From: Streptomyces sp. ISL-66
Lineage (GTDB): Bacteria; Actinomycetota; Actinomycetes; Streptomycetales; Streptomycetaceae
Length of the DNA stretch: 58,298 nt
Direction: 5' to 3'
Assembly (NCBI RefSeq): GCF_018614135.1
Contig: NZ_JAGGOW010000136.1
Coordinates: forward strand, 1-58,298
Within the stretch, counting starts at the first letter, position 1; each line of letters opens with the position of its first letter. Positions 1 through 10,031 of the stretch are shown here, one piece after another. The position numbers were made by a program, and so were the translations under genes. The notes under the pieces are model-generated. The model worked only from the letters and a program-made list of their open reading frames with translations, was not told the DNA's origin and did not search any database.

Positions 1-142
1 CCCCGGATTAACCAACAGCATCGGAGTGATCCGGCCGGGGCCTTCGCGTGTGCCGTGGGCGGCCTCGCGCCGCCGTTCCCGCCAGAGCGATGATCCGGTT
101 TGTCGCTTATGGTCGGCCGGGAGGACGGCAGAAGGAGGCCAC

Positions 143-2068
<1,926 letters not shown>

Positions 2069-2080
2069 CGGCCGACGCGC

Positions 2081-2125
2081 CGCGGCGCGGGGCCCCGGGC
2101 CGTGCGCCCGGGGCCCCGCGCCGCG
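2081..2125. terminator. Bidirectional hairpin terminator between ftsH and methyltransferase
   Basis: Perfect inverted repeat with 20-bp arms (2081-2100 and 2106-2125) and a 5-base loop, made almost wholly of G and C. It lies between two convergent genes, 12 bp after the ftsH stop, and would serve both. There is no T-run, as is usual in Streptomyces. Confidence 0.85.
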
Positions 2126-2171
2126 TCCGGCGTCGGGGGCAGGCGTCGGGCGATGCGCCCCCCGACGTCCG

Positions 2172-2885
2172 TTAGACCGTCCGGGCGATCACGTACCGGA
2201 AGATGTTCGGCAGCCAGACGGCGCCGTCGGGCCGCTCGTACGGGTGAAGCGCCTCCGCGAGCTCCTTCTCCGCCACAGTGGTGTCGGCCAGGTCGAAACG
2301 CCCCGCGGAAGCCGCGCCGGGGTACAGCCCGGTCGACAGGAGTCCGCGCACCGCGCTGTCCACGTCCGCGTACCCGAACGGGCAGAACACCCGCCCCGAC
2401 CCGTCCGGCACCAGCCCGGCCCGCGCCACCATCGCGTCCAGGTCCCGGGCCACCGGCCCGCTGCCCAGGACGGACGGCACCGTGCACCGCTCCGCCGGCC
2501 CCCAGTCGGCCAGCACCACCGTCCCGCCGCTCCGCCGCAGCGCCGGCAGCGCCGCGGCCAGCGCGCCCGGGCCGGGCGAGAGGGCCAGCAGCACGTCGTA
2601 GGGCGCCTCGGGCACCGCGGGCGACGGCGGCGCCGCCAGGACCTCCAGCAGCCGTTCGCGGGCCAGCGCCCGGCGGGCCGGATCCGTCTCCACGCCCGTG
2701 GCCACGGCTCCCCGGCCGGAAGCCAGCAGGAGGGGCAGGCCGGCCCCGCAGCCCAGGCCGAGCAGCCGGTGGCCCGGCCCGATCTCGAGCCGGTCGTAGA
2801 CCGCTTCGTAGAGCGGTACGAGCATCCGTTCCTGGATCTCCGCCCAGTCCCGGGCAGCAAGCGTCGCCGTCGGCGTAGGTGTCAT
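2172..2885 (-). CDS. Class I SAM-dependent methyltransferase
   Basis: Protein of 237 aa. The glycine-rich SAM-binding motif I reads LGLGCGAGL (residues 42-50), followed by an acidic residue at the end of strand 2 (VETDP, about 65) that would bind the SAM ribose, and a motif-IV-like VLLALSPGPG. No substrate-defining domain is visible, so the methyl acceptor is unknown. The ATG start is supported by AGGAG about 10 bases upstream. It is convergent with ftsH and divergent from proS, so it is probably monocistronic with its promoter in the 142-bp gap before proS. Confidence 0.8.
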   Translation of the reverse strand: MTPTPTATLAARDWAEIQERMLVPLYEAVYDRLEIGPGHRLLGLGCGAGLPLLLASGRGAVATGVETDPARRALARERLLEVLAAPPSPAVPEAPYDVLLALSPGPGALAAALPALRRSGGTVVLADWGPAERCTVPSVLGSGPVARDLDAMVARAGLVPDGSGRVFCPFGYADVDSAVRGLLSTGLYPGAASAGRFDLADTTVAEKELAEALHPYERPDGAVWLPNIFRYVIARTV

Positions 2886-2989
2886 CGAAAGAGCGCTCCT
2901 GATTCCGTTTCGCCCCCATGCCCCCGCTGCCAGAGAACTCCCGTTTCGCCCCCGCGTCCAGAGGAGTGCGCCACCCGATTCACACCCGA

Positions 2990-3020
2990 TTCACGCTCGG
3001 CGCGCCGGGCGCCGTACCAT
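2990..3020 (+). promoter_or_regulatory. Candidate leaderless promoter of proS
   Basis: TACCAT (3015-3020) resembles a vegetative -10 box and ends 7 bases before the proS ATG at 3028, which would put transcription start at or next to the ATG. A weak -35 candidate, TTCACG, lies at 2990-2995 with a 19-base spacer. No Shine-Dalgarno sequence precedes the ATG, which fits a leaderless mRNA. Inferred from spacing only. Confidence 0.4.
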
Positions 3021-3027
3021 TCGCGCC

Positions 3028-4440
3028 ATGGCAAAGGCACCCGTTCTCACCCCCCAGGCGGAGGATTTTCCCCGCTGGTACCAGGATCTGATCAACAAGG
3101 CCGAGCTGGCCGACAACGGTCCGGTACGCGGCACCATGGTCATCCGACCGTACGGCTACGGGCTGTGGGAGCGGATGCAGCAGGAGATGGACGCGCGCAT
3201 CAAGGACGCCGGCGCCCAGAACGCGTACTTCCCGCTGTTCATCCCGCAGTCGTACCTGACGAGGGAAGCCGAGCACGTGGAGGGCTTCGCCCCCGAGCTC
3301 GCGGTCGTCACGCACGGCGGCGGCAAGGAGCTGGACGAGCCGATCGTCGTCCGTCCCACCTCCGAGACGATCATCAACGACTACTTCTCCAAGTGGGTCC
3401 AGAGCTACCGTGACCTGCCCCTGCTGATCAACCAGTGGGCGAACGTGGTCCGCTGGGAGATGCGCCCGCGCATCTTCCTCCGTACGAGCGAATTCCTCTG
3501 GCAGGAGGGCCACACGGCCCACGTCTCCTACGAGGACGCCCGCGACTACGCCGCCCGGATCCACCGCGACGTCTACGGCGACTTCATGACGAACGTGCTC
3601 GGCATCGACGTCGTGCTCGGCCGCAAGACCGCCAAGGAGCGCTTCGCCGGCGCCATCAACACCCTCACCCTCGAGGGCATGATGGGCGACGGCAAGGCCC
3701 TTCAGCTGGGCACGAGCCACGAGCTGGGCACCAACTTCGCCAAGGCCTTCAACACGCAGTACCTGTCGAAGGAAGGCAAGCAGGAGCTCGTCTGGCAGAC
3801 CTCGTGGGGCGTCTCGACCCGCATGGTCGGCGGCCTGATCATGTCGCACGGCGACGACAACGGCCTGCGGGTCCCGCCGCGCCTCGCGCACGTCCAGGTC
3901 GTCGTCATGGCGATCAAGGGCGACGAGGCCGTGGCGAAGGTCCGCGAGCTGGGCGCCGAGCTCAAGGCCGCCGGTCTGCGGGTGTTCGTCGACGACCGCG
4001 TGGACACCCCCTTCGGCCGCCGCGCCGTGGACTGGGAGCTCAAGGGCGTACCGGTCCGCGTCGAGATCGGCCCCCGCGACCTGGAGGCCGGCACCGCGAT
4101 GCTGGCCCGCCGCATCCCGGGCGGCAAGGAGGCGGTGCAGATCTCCGCTCTCGCCGACCTGCTGCCCAAGGTGCTGGAGGAGGACCAGGCGCAGCTGCTG
4201 CGCGAGTCCCGCGAGCGCCGGGTGGCCCGCACCAGTGACGTCGCCACCATCGGGGAGGCCGCCGAGGCCGCCATCGCCGGGGGCTGGGCGCGGATCCCGT
4301 GGGCCGACCTCGGCCCCGAGGGCGAGGCCAAGCTCGCCGAGCAGGCCGTCTCCGTACGCTGCCTGATCGCCGAGGACGGGTCGGTTCCGGAGGCGGACGA
4401 CGCCCCGGGCACCCTCGCCATCGTCGCGCGCTCGTACTAG
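3028..4440 (+). CDS. proS: Prolyl-tRNA synthetase, short type-3 (archaeal/eukaryote-like) form
   Basis: Charges tRNA-Pro with proline in the cytoplasm. The 470-aa length, the absence of the editing domain inserted in the roughly 570-aa bacterial enzyme, and the sequence of the class II motifs mark the type-3 form. Motif 2 is seen in TSEFLWQEGHTAH (about residues 153-165) and the active-site stretch in GTSHELGTNFAKAF (about 230-243). An anticodon-binding domain (about 285-390) and a C-terminal domain ending in ARSY follow, as in archaeal and eukaryotic enzymes. There is no ribosome-binding site and the promoter suggests a leaderless mRNA. A hairpin terminator follows. Streptomyces can carry a second, long ProRS elsewhere; that cannot be seen here. 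Confidence 0.93.
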   Translation: MAKAPVLTPQAEDFPRWYQDLINKAELADNGPVRGTMVIRPYGYGLWERMQQEMDARIKDAGAQNAYFPLFIPQSYLTREAEHVEGFAPELAVVTHGGGKELDEPIVVRPTSETIINDYFSKWVQSYRDLPLLINQWANVVRWEMRPRIFLRTSEFLWQEGHTAHVSYEDARDYAARIHRDVYGDFMTNVLGIDVVLGRKTAKERFAGAINTLTLEGMMGDGKALQLGTSHELGTNFAKAFNTQYLSKEGKQELVWQTSWGVSTRMVGGLIMSHGDDNGLRVPPRLAHVQVVVMAIKGDEAVAKVRELGAELKAAGLRVFVDDRVDTPFGRRAVDWELKGVPVRVEIGPRDLEAGTAMLARRIPGGKEAVQISALADLLPKVLEEDQAQLLRESRERRVARTSDVATIGEAAEAAIAGGWARIPWADLGPEGEAKLAEQAVSVRCLIAEDGSVPEADDAPGTLAIVARSY

Positions 4441-4458
4441 CCGGCCGGTCCGGCTCCG

Positions 4459-4496
4459 GCGTCCTGGCGCGCGGCTCGCGCCGCGCGGCAGGACGC
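4459..4496 (+). terminator. Hairpin terminator after proS
   Basis: Inverted repeat with 17-bp arms (4459-4475 and 4480-4496), one G-G mismatch and a TCGC loop, 18 bp after the proS stop. No T-run follows. The remaining gap up to 4643 holds the ECF-like promoter listed next and an AT-richer patch at about 4583-4600. Confidence 0.8.
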
Positions 4497-4609
4497 CGTT
4501 AGTCCTCCTTACGTACCGACTCCTCCTGAGATCTGCGCACCCGTCCTCGTCGGGACGCATGAGGCTGAACTGACTGGTACGTGCAAAAAATTTGGAATGG
4601 CCCGGAATC

Positions 4610-4636
4610 GGAACACCGGGGCACTCCGGCTCGTTG
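4610..4636 (+). promoter_or_regulatory. Candidate ECF-sigma promoter (SigR/SigE-like)
   Basis: GGAAC (4610-4614), 18 bases, then GTTG (4633-4636). The Streptomyces SigR consensus as I know it is GGAAT-N18-GTT, and SigE-type promoters use GGAAC. The predicted transcription start falls at about 4642-4644, on the GTG start of the next gene, so the mRNA would be leaderless. No obvious ribosome-binding site competes with this reading. Confidence 0.4.
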
Positions 4637-4643
4637 TCACGAC

Positions 4644-5255
4644 GTGAGCACGACACCCCCTGTTCTCGCCGCAGAGCTGGCGCAGGCGTGGGCCGATATT
4701 CAGCGGTACCACCCCGAGCTGCCTGACCTTGCCGCGCCCGAGTCCCTGATCGGAGAGTCCTCGTCCGCCTGCGGCGCCGAGCTCTCCTTCGAGCGACTGC
4801 TGCACGAGGCAGTCCACGGCATCGCCGCAGCGCGCGGTGTGCGTGACACCTCGCGCGCCGGCCGCTACCACAACCGCAGGTTCCTCGCGATCGCCGAGGA
4901 AATGGGGCTGGACCACGTCGACGAGCCGCACGCGAGCAGCGGCTTCTCGCTGGTCTCGCTCAATCCGGAGGCGAAGAAGCGCTACCGCCCCACCATGGAG
5001 CGCCTCCAGCGCGCGCTGAAGGCCCACACGGTCGCCACGGCCGCCGACACCAAGCGCAGCTTCCGCGGGCCGGCCGCCCGGCACGGCTCCTCCGGCGGAG
5101 GGGTCCGCGTCAAGGCGGTCTGTGACTGTGGTCGCAACGTACGGGTGGTTCCGTCCGTGCTGGCCCAGGCCCCGATCGTGTGCGGAGGCTGCATGAAGCC
5201 GTTCCGCATCCCGGAGGTCGCGATTCCGGAGGTCGCGCTGTCGGCCGCCTCCTGA
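4644..5255 (+). CDS. SprT-like zinc metalloprotein
   Basis: Protein of 203 aa from a GTG start; an upstream in-frame GTG at 4581 lies in AT-richer non-coding-like sequence. A zincin motif HEAVH (residues 54-58) with a likely third ligand His76 sits in a SprT-like core. The C-terminus is a zinc ribbon with CDC (160-162) and CGGC (180-183), the arrangement of SprT/Spartan-like proteins. Related proteins cut DNA-protein crosslinks or act as minimal metalloproteases, but the substrate here is not known. A basic serine/glycine linker (about 136-155) joins the two parts. An ECF-type promoter seems to start transcription right at the GTG, which would make it a stress gene. Confidence 0.65.
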   Translation: MSTTPPVLAAELAQAWADIQRYHPELPDLAAPESLIGESSSACGAELSFERLLHEAVHGIAAARGVRDTSRAGRYHNRRFLAIAEEMGLDHVDEPHASSGFSLVSLNPEAKKRYRPTMERLQRALKAHTVATAADTKRSFRGPAARHGSSGGGVRVKAVCDCGRNVRVVPSVLAQAPIVCGGCMKPFRIPEVAIPEVALSAAS

Positions 5256-5424
5256 CCGGGAGGACGAGGCGACCCGGGCGTATGGCACAATGGACAGCTG
5301 TACTCGACAGTCGCATAGGACCCCTCTCTCCTCCGGCTGACGCGTCCATCGGGCACCCGAGTACCGCAACCCCACGTGGCATCTCATGTGCCCAACCACG
5401 TCAAGTTCAGGAGACACCACTCCA

Positions 5425-5868
5425 GTGGCAGTCAAGATCAAGCTCAAGCGCCTCGGCAAGATTCGCCAGCCGCACTACCGCATCGTCGTCGCCGACGCCC
5501 GTACCCGTCGGGACGGTCGCGCGATCGAAGAGATCGGTATCTACCACCCGACGTACAACCCGTCGCGCATCGAGGTCAACGCCGAGCGTGCGCAGTACTG
5601 GCTGTCGGTCGGCGCCCAGCCCACCGAGGCTGTGCTCGCCATCCTGAAGCTGACCGGTGACTGGCAGGCGCACAAGGGCCTTCCGGCCCCCGCGCCGCTG
5701 CTCCAGCCGGTGACGAAGGAAAGCAAGCGTCGTACCTTCGACGAGTTCGCCAAGGCCCTCGAGGGCATCGGCGAGGGCAAGGGCGAAGCCATCACCCAGA
5801 AGGCGAAGAAGGCCGACAAGAAGGCGGACGAGGCTGAGGCCGAGACCGCCGAGTCGACCGAGGCCTGA
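5425..5868 (+). CDS. rpsP: 30S ribosomal protein S16
   Basis: Small-subunit protein S16, 147 aa. The GTG start gives the family N-terminus MAVKIKLKRLGKI and has AGGAGA at 5409-5414. The conserved core YRIVVADAR...IEEIGIYHP...YWLSVGAQPT occupies residues 1-85. A Lys/Glu/Ala-rich C-terminal tail (about 100-147) makes it longer than the usual 80-90 aa, as in other actinobacteria. It is the first gene of the rpsP-khpA-rimM-trmD-rplS group. The 169-bp gap upstream (5256-5424) must hold the promoter; CACAAT near 5287 is the only -10-like sequence I see, and it is weak. Confidence 0.96.
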   Translation: MAVKIKLKRLGKIRQPHYRIVVADARTRRDGRAIEEIGIYHPTYNPSRIEVNAERAQYWLSVGAQPTEAVLAILKLTGDWQAHKGLPAPAPLLQPVTKESKRRTFDEFAKALEGIGEGKGEAITQKAKKADKKADEAEAETAESTEA

Positions 5869-5870
5869 GC

Positions 5871-6110
5871 ATGCTCGAGGAGGCTCTTGAGCACCTCGTG
5901 AAGGGCATCGTGGACAACCCCGACGAAGTGCGGGTCGCCTCGCGCGACCTGCGTCGCGGACAGGTGCTCGAGGTTCGGGTCCACCCCGACGACCTCGGCA
6001 AGGTGATCGGCCGCAACGGCCGCACCGCACGTGCTCTGCGTACCGTCGTGGGCGCCATCGGCGGCCGGGGGATCCGCGTCGACCTCGTCGACGTGGACCA
6101 GGTCCGCTGA
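5871..6110 (+). CDS. khpA: KH-domain RNA-binding protein KhpA
   Basis: 79-aa single type-II KH domain protein. The GxxG RNA-binding loop reads GKVIGRNGR (about residues 43-51). KhpA proteins bind RNA, often with the partner KhpB/Jag, and affect translation and cell-envelope genes. It begins 2 bp after rpsP, so the two are co-transcribed and probably translationally coupled. The order rpsP-khpA-rimM-trmD is standard in Gram-positive bacteria. It ends just before an intergenic hairpin. Confidence 0.9.
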   Translation: MLEEALEHLVKGIVDNPDEVRVASRDLRRGQVLEVRVHPDDLGKVIGRNGRTARALRTVVGAIGGRGIRVDLVDVDQVR

Positions 6111-6127
6111 AGAGTTGAGTCACCGGC

Positions 6128-6165
6128 ACGGGCCGGGGAGGGCATACGTGCCCGCCCCGGCCCGT
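6128..6165 (+). other. Intra-operon hairpin between khpA and rimM
   Basis: Inverted repeat with 17-bp arms (6128-6144 and 6149-6165), one mismatch and a TACG tetraloop, 17 bp after the khpA stop and 24 bp before rimM. It has the shape of a Streptomyces terminator but sits inside a conserved operon, so it may be a partial terminator or an RNA processing and stability site. Confidence 0.6.
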
Positions 6166-6189
6166 CGTCGTCTGAACAGGAGAAACACA

Positions 6190-6807
6190 GTGGAGCTGGT
6201 AGTCGCGCGGATCGGCCGCGCCCACGGGATCAAGGGTGAGGTCACCGTCGAGGTGCGGACCGACGAGCCCGAGCTGCGGCTCGGGCCCGGCGCCGTGCTC
6301 CGGACCGAACCGGCGTCGGCGGGACCGCTGACGGTCGAGACGGGCCGGGTGCACAGCGGGAGGCTGATGCTGCGTTTCGCCGGTGTCAAGGACCGCACCG
6401 GCGCCGAGGCGCTGCGCAACATCCTGCTCATCGCCGACGTGGACCCCACGGAGCTGCCGGCCGAGGACGACGAGTACTACGACCACCAGCTGATGGACCT
6501 CGACGTGGTCCTCGAGGACGGCACGGCGGTCGGCCGGATCACCGAGATCTCGCACCTCCCCTCGCAGGACCTGTTCATCGTCGAGCGGCCGGACGGCACC
6601 GAGGTGATGATCCCCTTCGTCGAGGAGATCGTCGCCGAGATCGACCTCGCCGAGCAGCGCTGCGTCATCACCCCGCCGCCCGGACTGATCGACGACCGCG
6701 CCGTGATCGCGTCCGAGCGCGACGCCGAGGCGGAAGCGGAAGCCGAGGCCGCGGATGAGGACGAGCCCGCCGCCGGGGCCGCCAAGCCCGCCGGGGACGA
6801 CGGCTGA
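6190..6807 (+). CDS. rimM: Ribosome maturation factor RimM
   Basis: 205 aa, needed for maturation of the 30S head through binding S19. The GTG start with AGGAGA at 6178-6183 gives VELVVARIGRAHGIKGEV, the family N-terminus. An N-terminal RimM domain (about 1-85) is followed by a PRC-barrel domain (about 95-170, DEYYDHQLMDLDV). An unconserved acidic Ala/Glu tail (about 175-205) ends in GDDG. The stop overlaps the trmD start as TGATG, so the two are translationally coupled. Confidence 0.94.
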   Translation: MELVVARIGRAHGIKGEVTVEVRTDEPELRLGPGAVLRTEPASAGPLTVETGRVHSGRLMLRFAGVKDRTGAEALRNILLIADVDPTELPAEDDEYYDHQLMDLDVVLEDGTAVGRITEISHLPSQDLFIVERPDGTEVMIPFVEEIVAEIDLAEQRCVITPPPGLIDDRAVIASERDAEAEAEAEAADEDEPAAGAAKPAGDDG

Positions 6808-7628
6808 TGCGTCTCGACGTCGTCACGATCTTCCCCGAGTACCTGGAGCCGCTCAACGTCTCCCTGGTCGGCAAGGCGCGGGCGCGCGGGCAGCTCGATG
6901 TGCACGTCCACGACCTGCGGGACTGGACGTACGACCGGCACAACACGGTGGACGACACCCCGTACGGGGGCGGCCCCGGCATGGTCATGAAGACCGACCC
7001 GTGGGGCGAGGCCCTGGACGCCGCGCTGGCCGACGGTTACGAGGCGGGCGCGCACGGGCCCGTCATGGTCGTCCCCACCCCCAGCGGCCGGCCGTTCACC
7101 CAGGAACTTGCCGTCGAGCTCTCCGAGCGCCCCTGGCTGATCTTCACCCCGGCGCGGTACGAGGGCATCGACCGCAGGGTCATCGACGAGTACGCCACGC
7201 GCATCCCGGTGTACGAGGTCTCCATCGGCGACTACGTGCTGGCCGGCGGCGAGGCGGCCGTCCTGGTCGTCACCGAGGCCGTGGCCCGGCTGCTGCCCGG
7301 GGTCCTCGGGAACGCCGAGTCGCACCGCGACGACTCCTTCGCTCCCGGAGACATGGCGAACTTGCTGGAGGGGCCCGTCTACACCAAGCCGCCCCAGTGG
7401 CGCGGCCGCGGCATCCCGGACGTGCTGGTCAGCGGGCACCACGGCAAGATCGCCCGGTGGCGCCGCGACGAGGCCTTCCGGCGGACCGTGCGGAACCGTC
7501 CCGATCTGATCGAGCGCTGCGAGGCCTCGTCCTTCGACAAGAAGGACCGCGAGCTGCTGAGCATCCTCGGCTGGAAGCCGTCCGACGACGGCCGATTTTG
7601 GCGTAGGCCCCAGGCCGTGGAAGAATAG
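6807..7628 (+). CDS. trmD: tRNA (guanine(37)-N1)-methyltransferase TrmD
   Basis: 273-aa SPOUT-class enzyme that methylates G37 next to the anticodon and prevents frameshifting. It starts MRLDVVTIFPEY and shows the knot motifs TPYGGGPGMVMK (about residues 51-62), PARYEGIDRRV (about 113-123) and SIGDYVLAGGEAA (about 137-149). The ATG overlaps the rimM stop by one base. The C-terminus is slightly longer than the usual 245-255 aa. A 134-bp gap separates it from rplS. Confidence 0.96.
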   Translation: MRLDVVTIFPEYLEPLNVSLVGKARARGQLDVHVHDLRDWTYDRHNTVDDTPYGGGPGMVMKTDPWGEALDAALADGYEAGAHGPVMVVPTPSGRPFTQELAVELSERPWLIFTPARYEGIDRRVIDEYATRIPVYEVSIGDYVLAGGEAAVLVVTEAVARLLPGVLGNAESHRDDSFAPGDMANLLEGPVYTKPPQWRGRGIPDVLVSGHHGKIARWRRDEAFRRTVRNRPDLIERCEASSFDKKDRELLSILGWKPSDDGRFWRRPQAVEE

Positions 7629-7762
7629 GCGGCTGCTGTGTGCTCGCGTGCGCCCCTGCCACAGGGGGACAGTCGCCCGCCGAGTCCCGCGGCTCCCGAA
7701 TTCTCTCCGGAAACCCCGCATCGGCGGCCTGTGGCGTCATGCGAAGAAAGCAGACGAATTAC

Positions 7763-8113
7763 ATGTCTCACCTGCTCGATGGCGTCAATGCCGCCACGCT
7801 CCGCTCGGACCTCCCGGCCTTCCGCCCGGGTGACACGATCAACGTGCACGTCCGCGTGATCGAGGGCAACCGCTCCCGTATCCAGCAGTTCAAGGGTGTC
7901 GTCATCCGTCGCCAGGGCTCTGGCGTCTCCGAGAGCTTCACCGTCCGCAAGGTTTCCTTCAGCGTCGGCGTGGAGCGTACCTTCCCGGTTCACTCCCCGA
8001 TCTTCGAGAAGATCGAGCTCGTCACCCGCGGTGACGTGCGTCGCGCCAAGCTGTACTTCCTCCGTGAGCTCCGCGGCAAGGCCGCGAAGATCAAGGAGAA
8101 GCGCGACCGCTGA
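7763..8113 (+). CDS. rplS: 50S ribosomal protein L19
   Basis: 116 aa, the normal L19 length, at the subunit interface. The ATG giving MSHLLDGVNAATLRSDLPAF fits the family start; the Shine-Dalgarno is weak (GAAGAAAG about 15 bases upstream). The signature FKGVVIRRQGSG and the Lys/Arg-rich end KIKEKRDR are present. The 134-bp leader after trmD contains short inverted repeats (around 7660-7690) and could hold an autoregulatory structure, but I cannot match it to a known L19 leader. Confidence 0.96.
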   Translation: MSHLLDGVNAATLRSDLPAFRPGDTINVHVRVIEGNRSRIQQFKGVVIRRQGSGVSESFTVRKVSFSVGVERTFPVHSPIFEKIELVTRGDVRRAKLYFLRELRGKAAKIKEKRDR

Positions 8114-8157
8114 TCTGCTCTCGGCGTTCCGGAGGCGGCCGGATAGGCTCGCCCCCG

Positions 8158-9039
8158 ATGGACACCGAAGCACCTCACACGCAGCGCGGCCGCTCTTCCC
8201 CCGACGAGGGGGAGGGGCGGTCGCGTTTCGTGTTTTCCGAAGCGGCTCCCACGGAGTCCGGCGTCGTCGGGACCGGCGAGGTGGGGACGGCGGGCACGGC
8301 GGGTACGGCGGGTACGGACGGCCCCGAGGCGGAGCGTCCGGGTACGGACGGTCCCGGGACGCGGGCTCCGGGGGCGGACGAGCCGGCCTCCGGCGGGGCG
8401 GGCTGGCTGACCTGGCGCCGGGCCGGGCTGCTGGGCGTGGCCTGCACCGTCTTCCTGCTGCTGCTCAGCAATTTCGTCCTCCAGCCCTTCCTCATCCCGA
8501 GCCGCTCGATGGAGCCGACGCTCGCGGTCGGGGACCGGGTACTGGTCGACAAGCTGGCGTACCGCTTCGGCGAGCAGCCGAAGCGCGGCGACGTCGTGGT
8601 CTTCGACGGCACGGGCTCCTTCGTGCCGGACGGCCCCACCGGGAACACGATCGGCGAGGCCCTGCACGGCGTGGGGTCGGCCCTCGGGCTCGCCGAACCG
8701 TCGGACACCGACTTCGTGAAGCGGGTCATCGGCGTCGGCGGCGACGACGTGGCGTGCGACGCGACCGGCCGGATCAAGGTCAACGGGGTGCCGTTGGACG
8801 AGCCGTACCTCTTCCCCGGAGACACGGGATCGAAGGTGCCGTTCCGGATCGTGGTACCGCTCGGAACCCTCTGGGTCATGGGCGATCATCGCTCCCAGTC
8901 CCGGGATTCCAGGGACCACCTGGGGGAGCCTGGCGGGGGGATGGTGCCGGTGGAGAAGGTGATCGGGCGGGCCCACTGGATCGGCTGGCCGATCTCGCGC
9001 TGGGCCGACGTGGCATCCGCGGGCGGCGGGCGTGGGTAG
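8158..9039 (+). CDS. sipW: Type I signal peptidase, first of four (SipW-like)
   Basis: 293-aa leader peptidase that removes signal peptides outside the membrane. A long Gly/Thr/Pro-rich cytoplasmic N-terminus (1-85, with GTAGTAGT repeats) precedes one membrane segment (about 89-112). The catalytic Ser117 is in SRSMEPT, the general base Lys188 in DFVKRVIGVGGDD, and the box VMGDHRSQSRDSR is present. No hydrophobic C-terminal segment is seen. It is the first of four sip genes and overlaps the second by 8 bp. In S. lividans sipWXY form one operon and sipZ starts another; the letter is assigned by position. Confidence 0.92.
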   Translation: MDTEAPHTQRGRSSPDEGEGRSRFVFSEAAPTESGVVGTGEVGTAGTAGTAGTDGPEAERPGTDGPGTRAPGADEPASGGAGWLTWRRAGLLGVACTVFLLLLSNFVLQPFLIPSRSMEPTLAVGDRVLVDKLAYRFGEQPKRGDVVVFDGTGSFVPDGPTGNTIGEALHGVGSALGLAEPSDTDFVKRVIGVGGDDVACDATGRIKVNGVPLDEPYLFPGDTGSKVPFRIVVPLGTLWVMGDHRSQSRDSRDHLGEPGGGMVPVEKVIGRAHWIGWPISRWADVASAGGGRG

Positions 9040-9928
9040 CCGGGGCCGGGGCCGTCCCAGACGCGACCGGGACGCGGATCCGGACCCGGAGCCCCGGGCC
9101 GGGGGTGGGCGCGGGCACGCGGCGGAGCAGGGCGGCGCGGCCGCTCCGGAGCCCGGGGGCCGCGCCGACCGGCGCCGGCTGGCCCGGCGGGTCCGGCGCA
9201 GGCGGCGCACCCGCAGGGCAGGCGAGCTGCCCATGCTGGTGGTGGTCGCGCTGTGCATCGCCCTGATCCTCAAGACCTTCCTGATACAGGCCTTCTTCAT
9301 CCCGTCGGGCTCCATGGAGCAGACGATCCGGATCGGGGACCGGGTCCTGGTGGACAAGCTGACCCCGTGGTTCGGCTCCGAGGCCAAGCGCGGGGACGTC
9401 GTCGTGTTCAAGGATCCCGGCGGCTGGCTCGGCGGCGAGAACGCCCGCCCGGCCCCGGACCCGGTGGGCGTCAAGCAGATCAAGCAGACCCTCACCTTCA
9501 TCGGCCTGCTGCCCTCGGCCGACGAACAGGACGTGATCAAGCGGGTCATCGGGGTCGGCGGGGACACCGTGAAGTGCTGCGACGCCCGGGGCCGGGTCAC
9601 CGTCAACGGATCGCCGCTCGACGAGCCGTACATCAGTCCGGGCAACGCGCCGTCGGAGATCCCCTTCGACGTGCAGGTGCCCGAGGGGCGGATCTTCGTC
9701 ATGGGCGACCACCGCTCGAACTCGGCCGACTCCCGCTACCACCTCGACGAGGCCTTCCAGGGCACGGTCTCCGAGGGGGACGTGGTCGGTCAGGCCGTCG
9801 TGATCGCATGGCCGTTCGGGCACTGGCGGCGCCTGGAACAGCCCGCCACCTTCCGCATGGTGCCCGACCAGGCGCGCCGCGCACGCCGCGCGTCCCGACG
9901 GCGCCCCCGGGACGCCTCGTTCGCATAG
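9032..9928 (+). CDS. sipX: Type I signal peptidase, second of four (SipX-like)
   Basis: 298 aa from a GTG that overlaps the first sip gene (GTGGGTAG). The N-terminus is very arginine-rich (about residues 47-62), which would hold it on the inner face ahead of the membrane segment (about 67-90). The catalytic Ser94 is in PSGSMEQT, Lys170 in DVIKRVIGVGGDT, and VMGDHRSNSADSR is present. The C-terminus is basic (ARRARRASRRRPRD) without a second membrane segment. Coupled to the gene before it; a 103-bp gap follows. Confidence 0.92.
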   Translation: MGSRGRGRPRRDRDADPDPEPRAGGGRGHAAEQGGAAAPEPGGRADRRRLARRVRRRRRTRRAGELPMLVVVALCIALILKTFLIQAFFIPSGSMEQTIRIGDRVLVDKLTPWFGSEAKRGDVVVFKDPGGWLGGENARPAPDPVGVKQIKQTLTFIGLLPSADEQDVIKRVIGVGGDTVKCCDARGRVTVNGSPLDEPYISPGNAPSEIPFDVQVPEGRIFVMGDHRSNSADSRYHLDEAFQGTVSEGDVVGQAVVIAWPFGHWRRLEQPATFRMVPDQARRARRASRRRPRDASFA

Positions 9929-10031
9929 TGTGTTCCCGGTCTCCCGCGCCTTCGGGAACTCCCGCTCGTTAGGGAGGGGAGGGCCCGTGCCTGATCCGGC
10001 CGGGCTTGCAATTTCCGAATGAGGAGTAGAC

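Noticed and set aside
1..142. Upstream extension of FtsH by 39 residues to an ATG at position 26.
   Set aside because: The extension is Arg-rich and lacks a ribosome-binding site, while the GTG at 143 has GAAGGAGG and gives the usual N-terminus.
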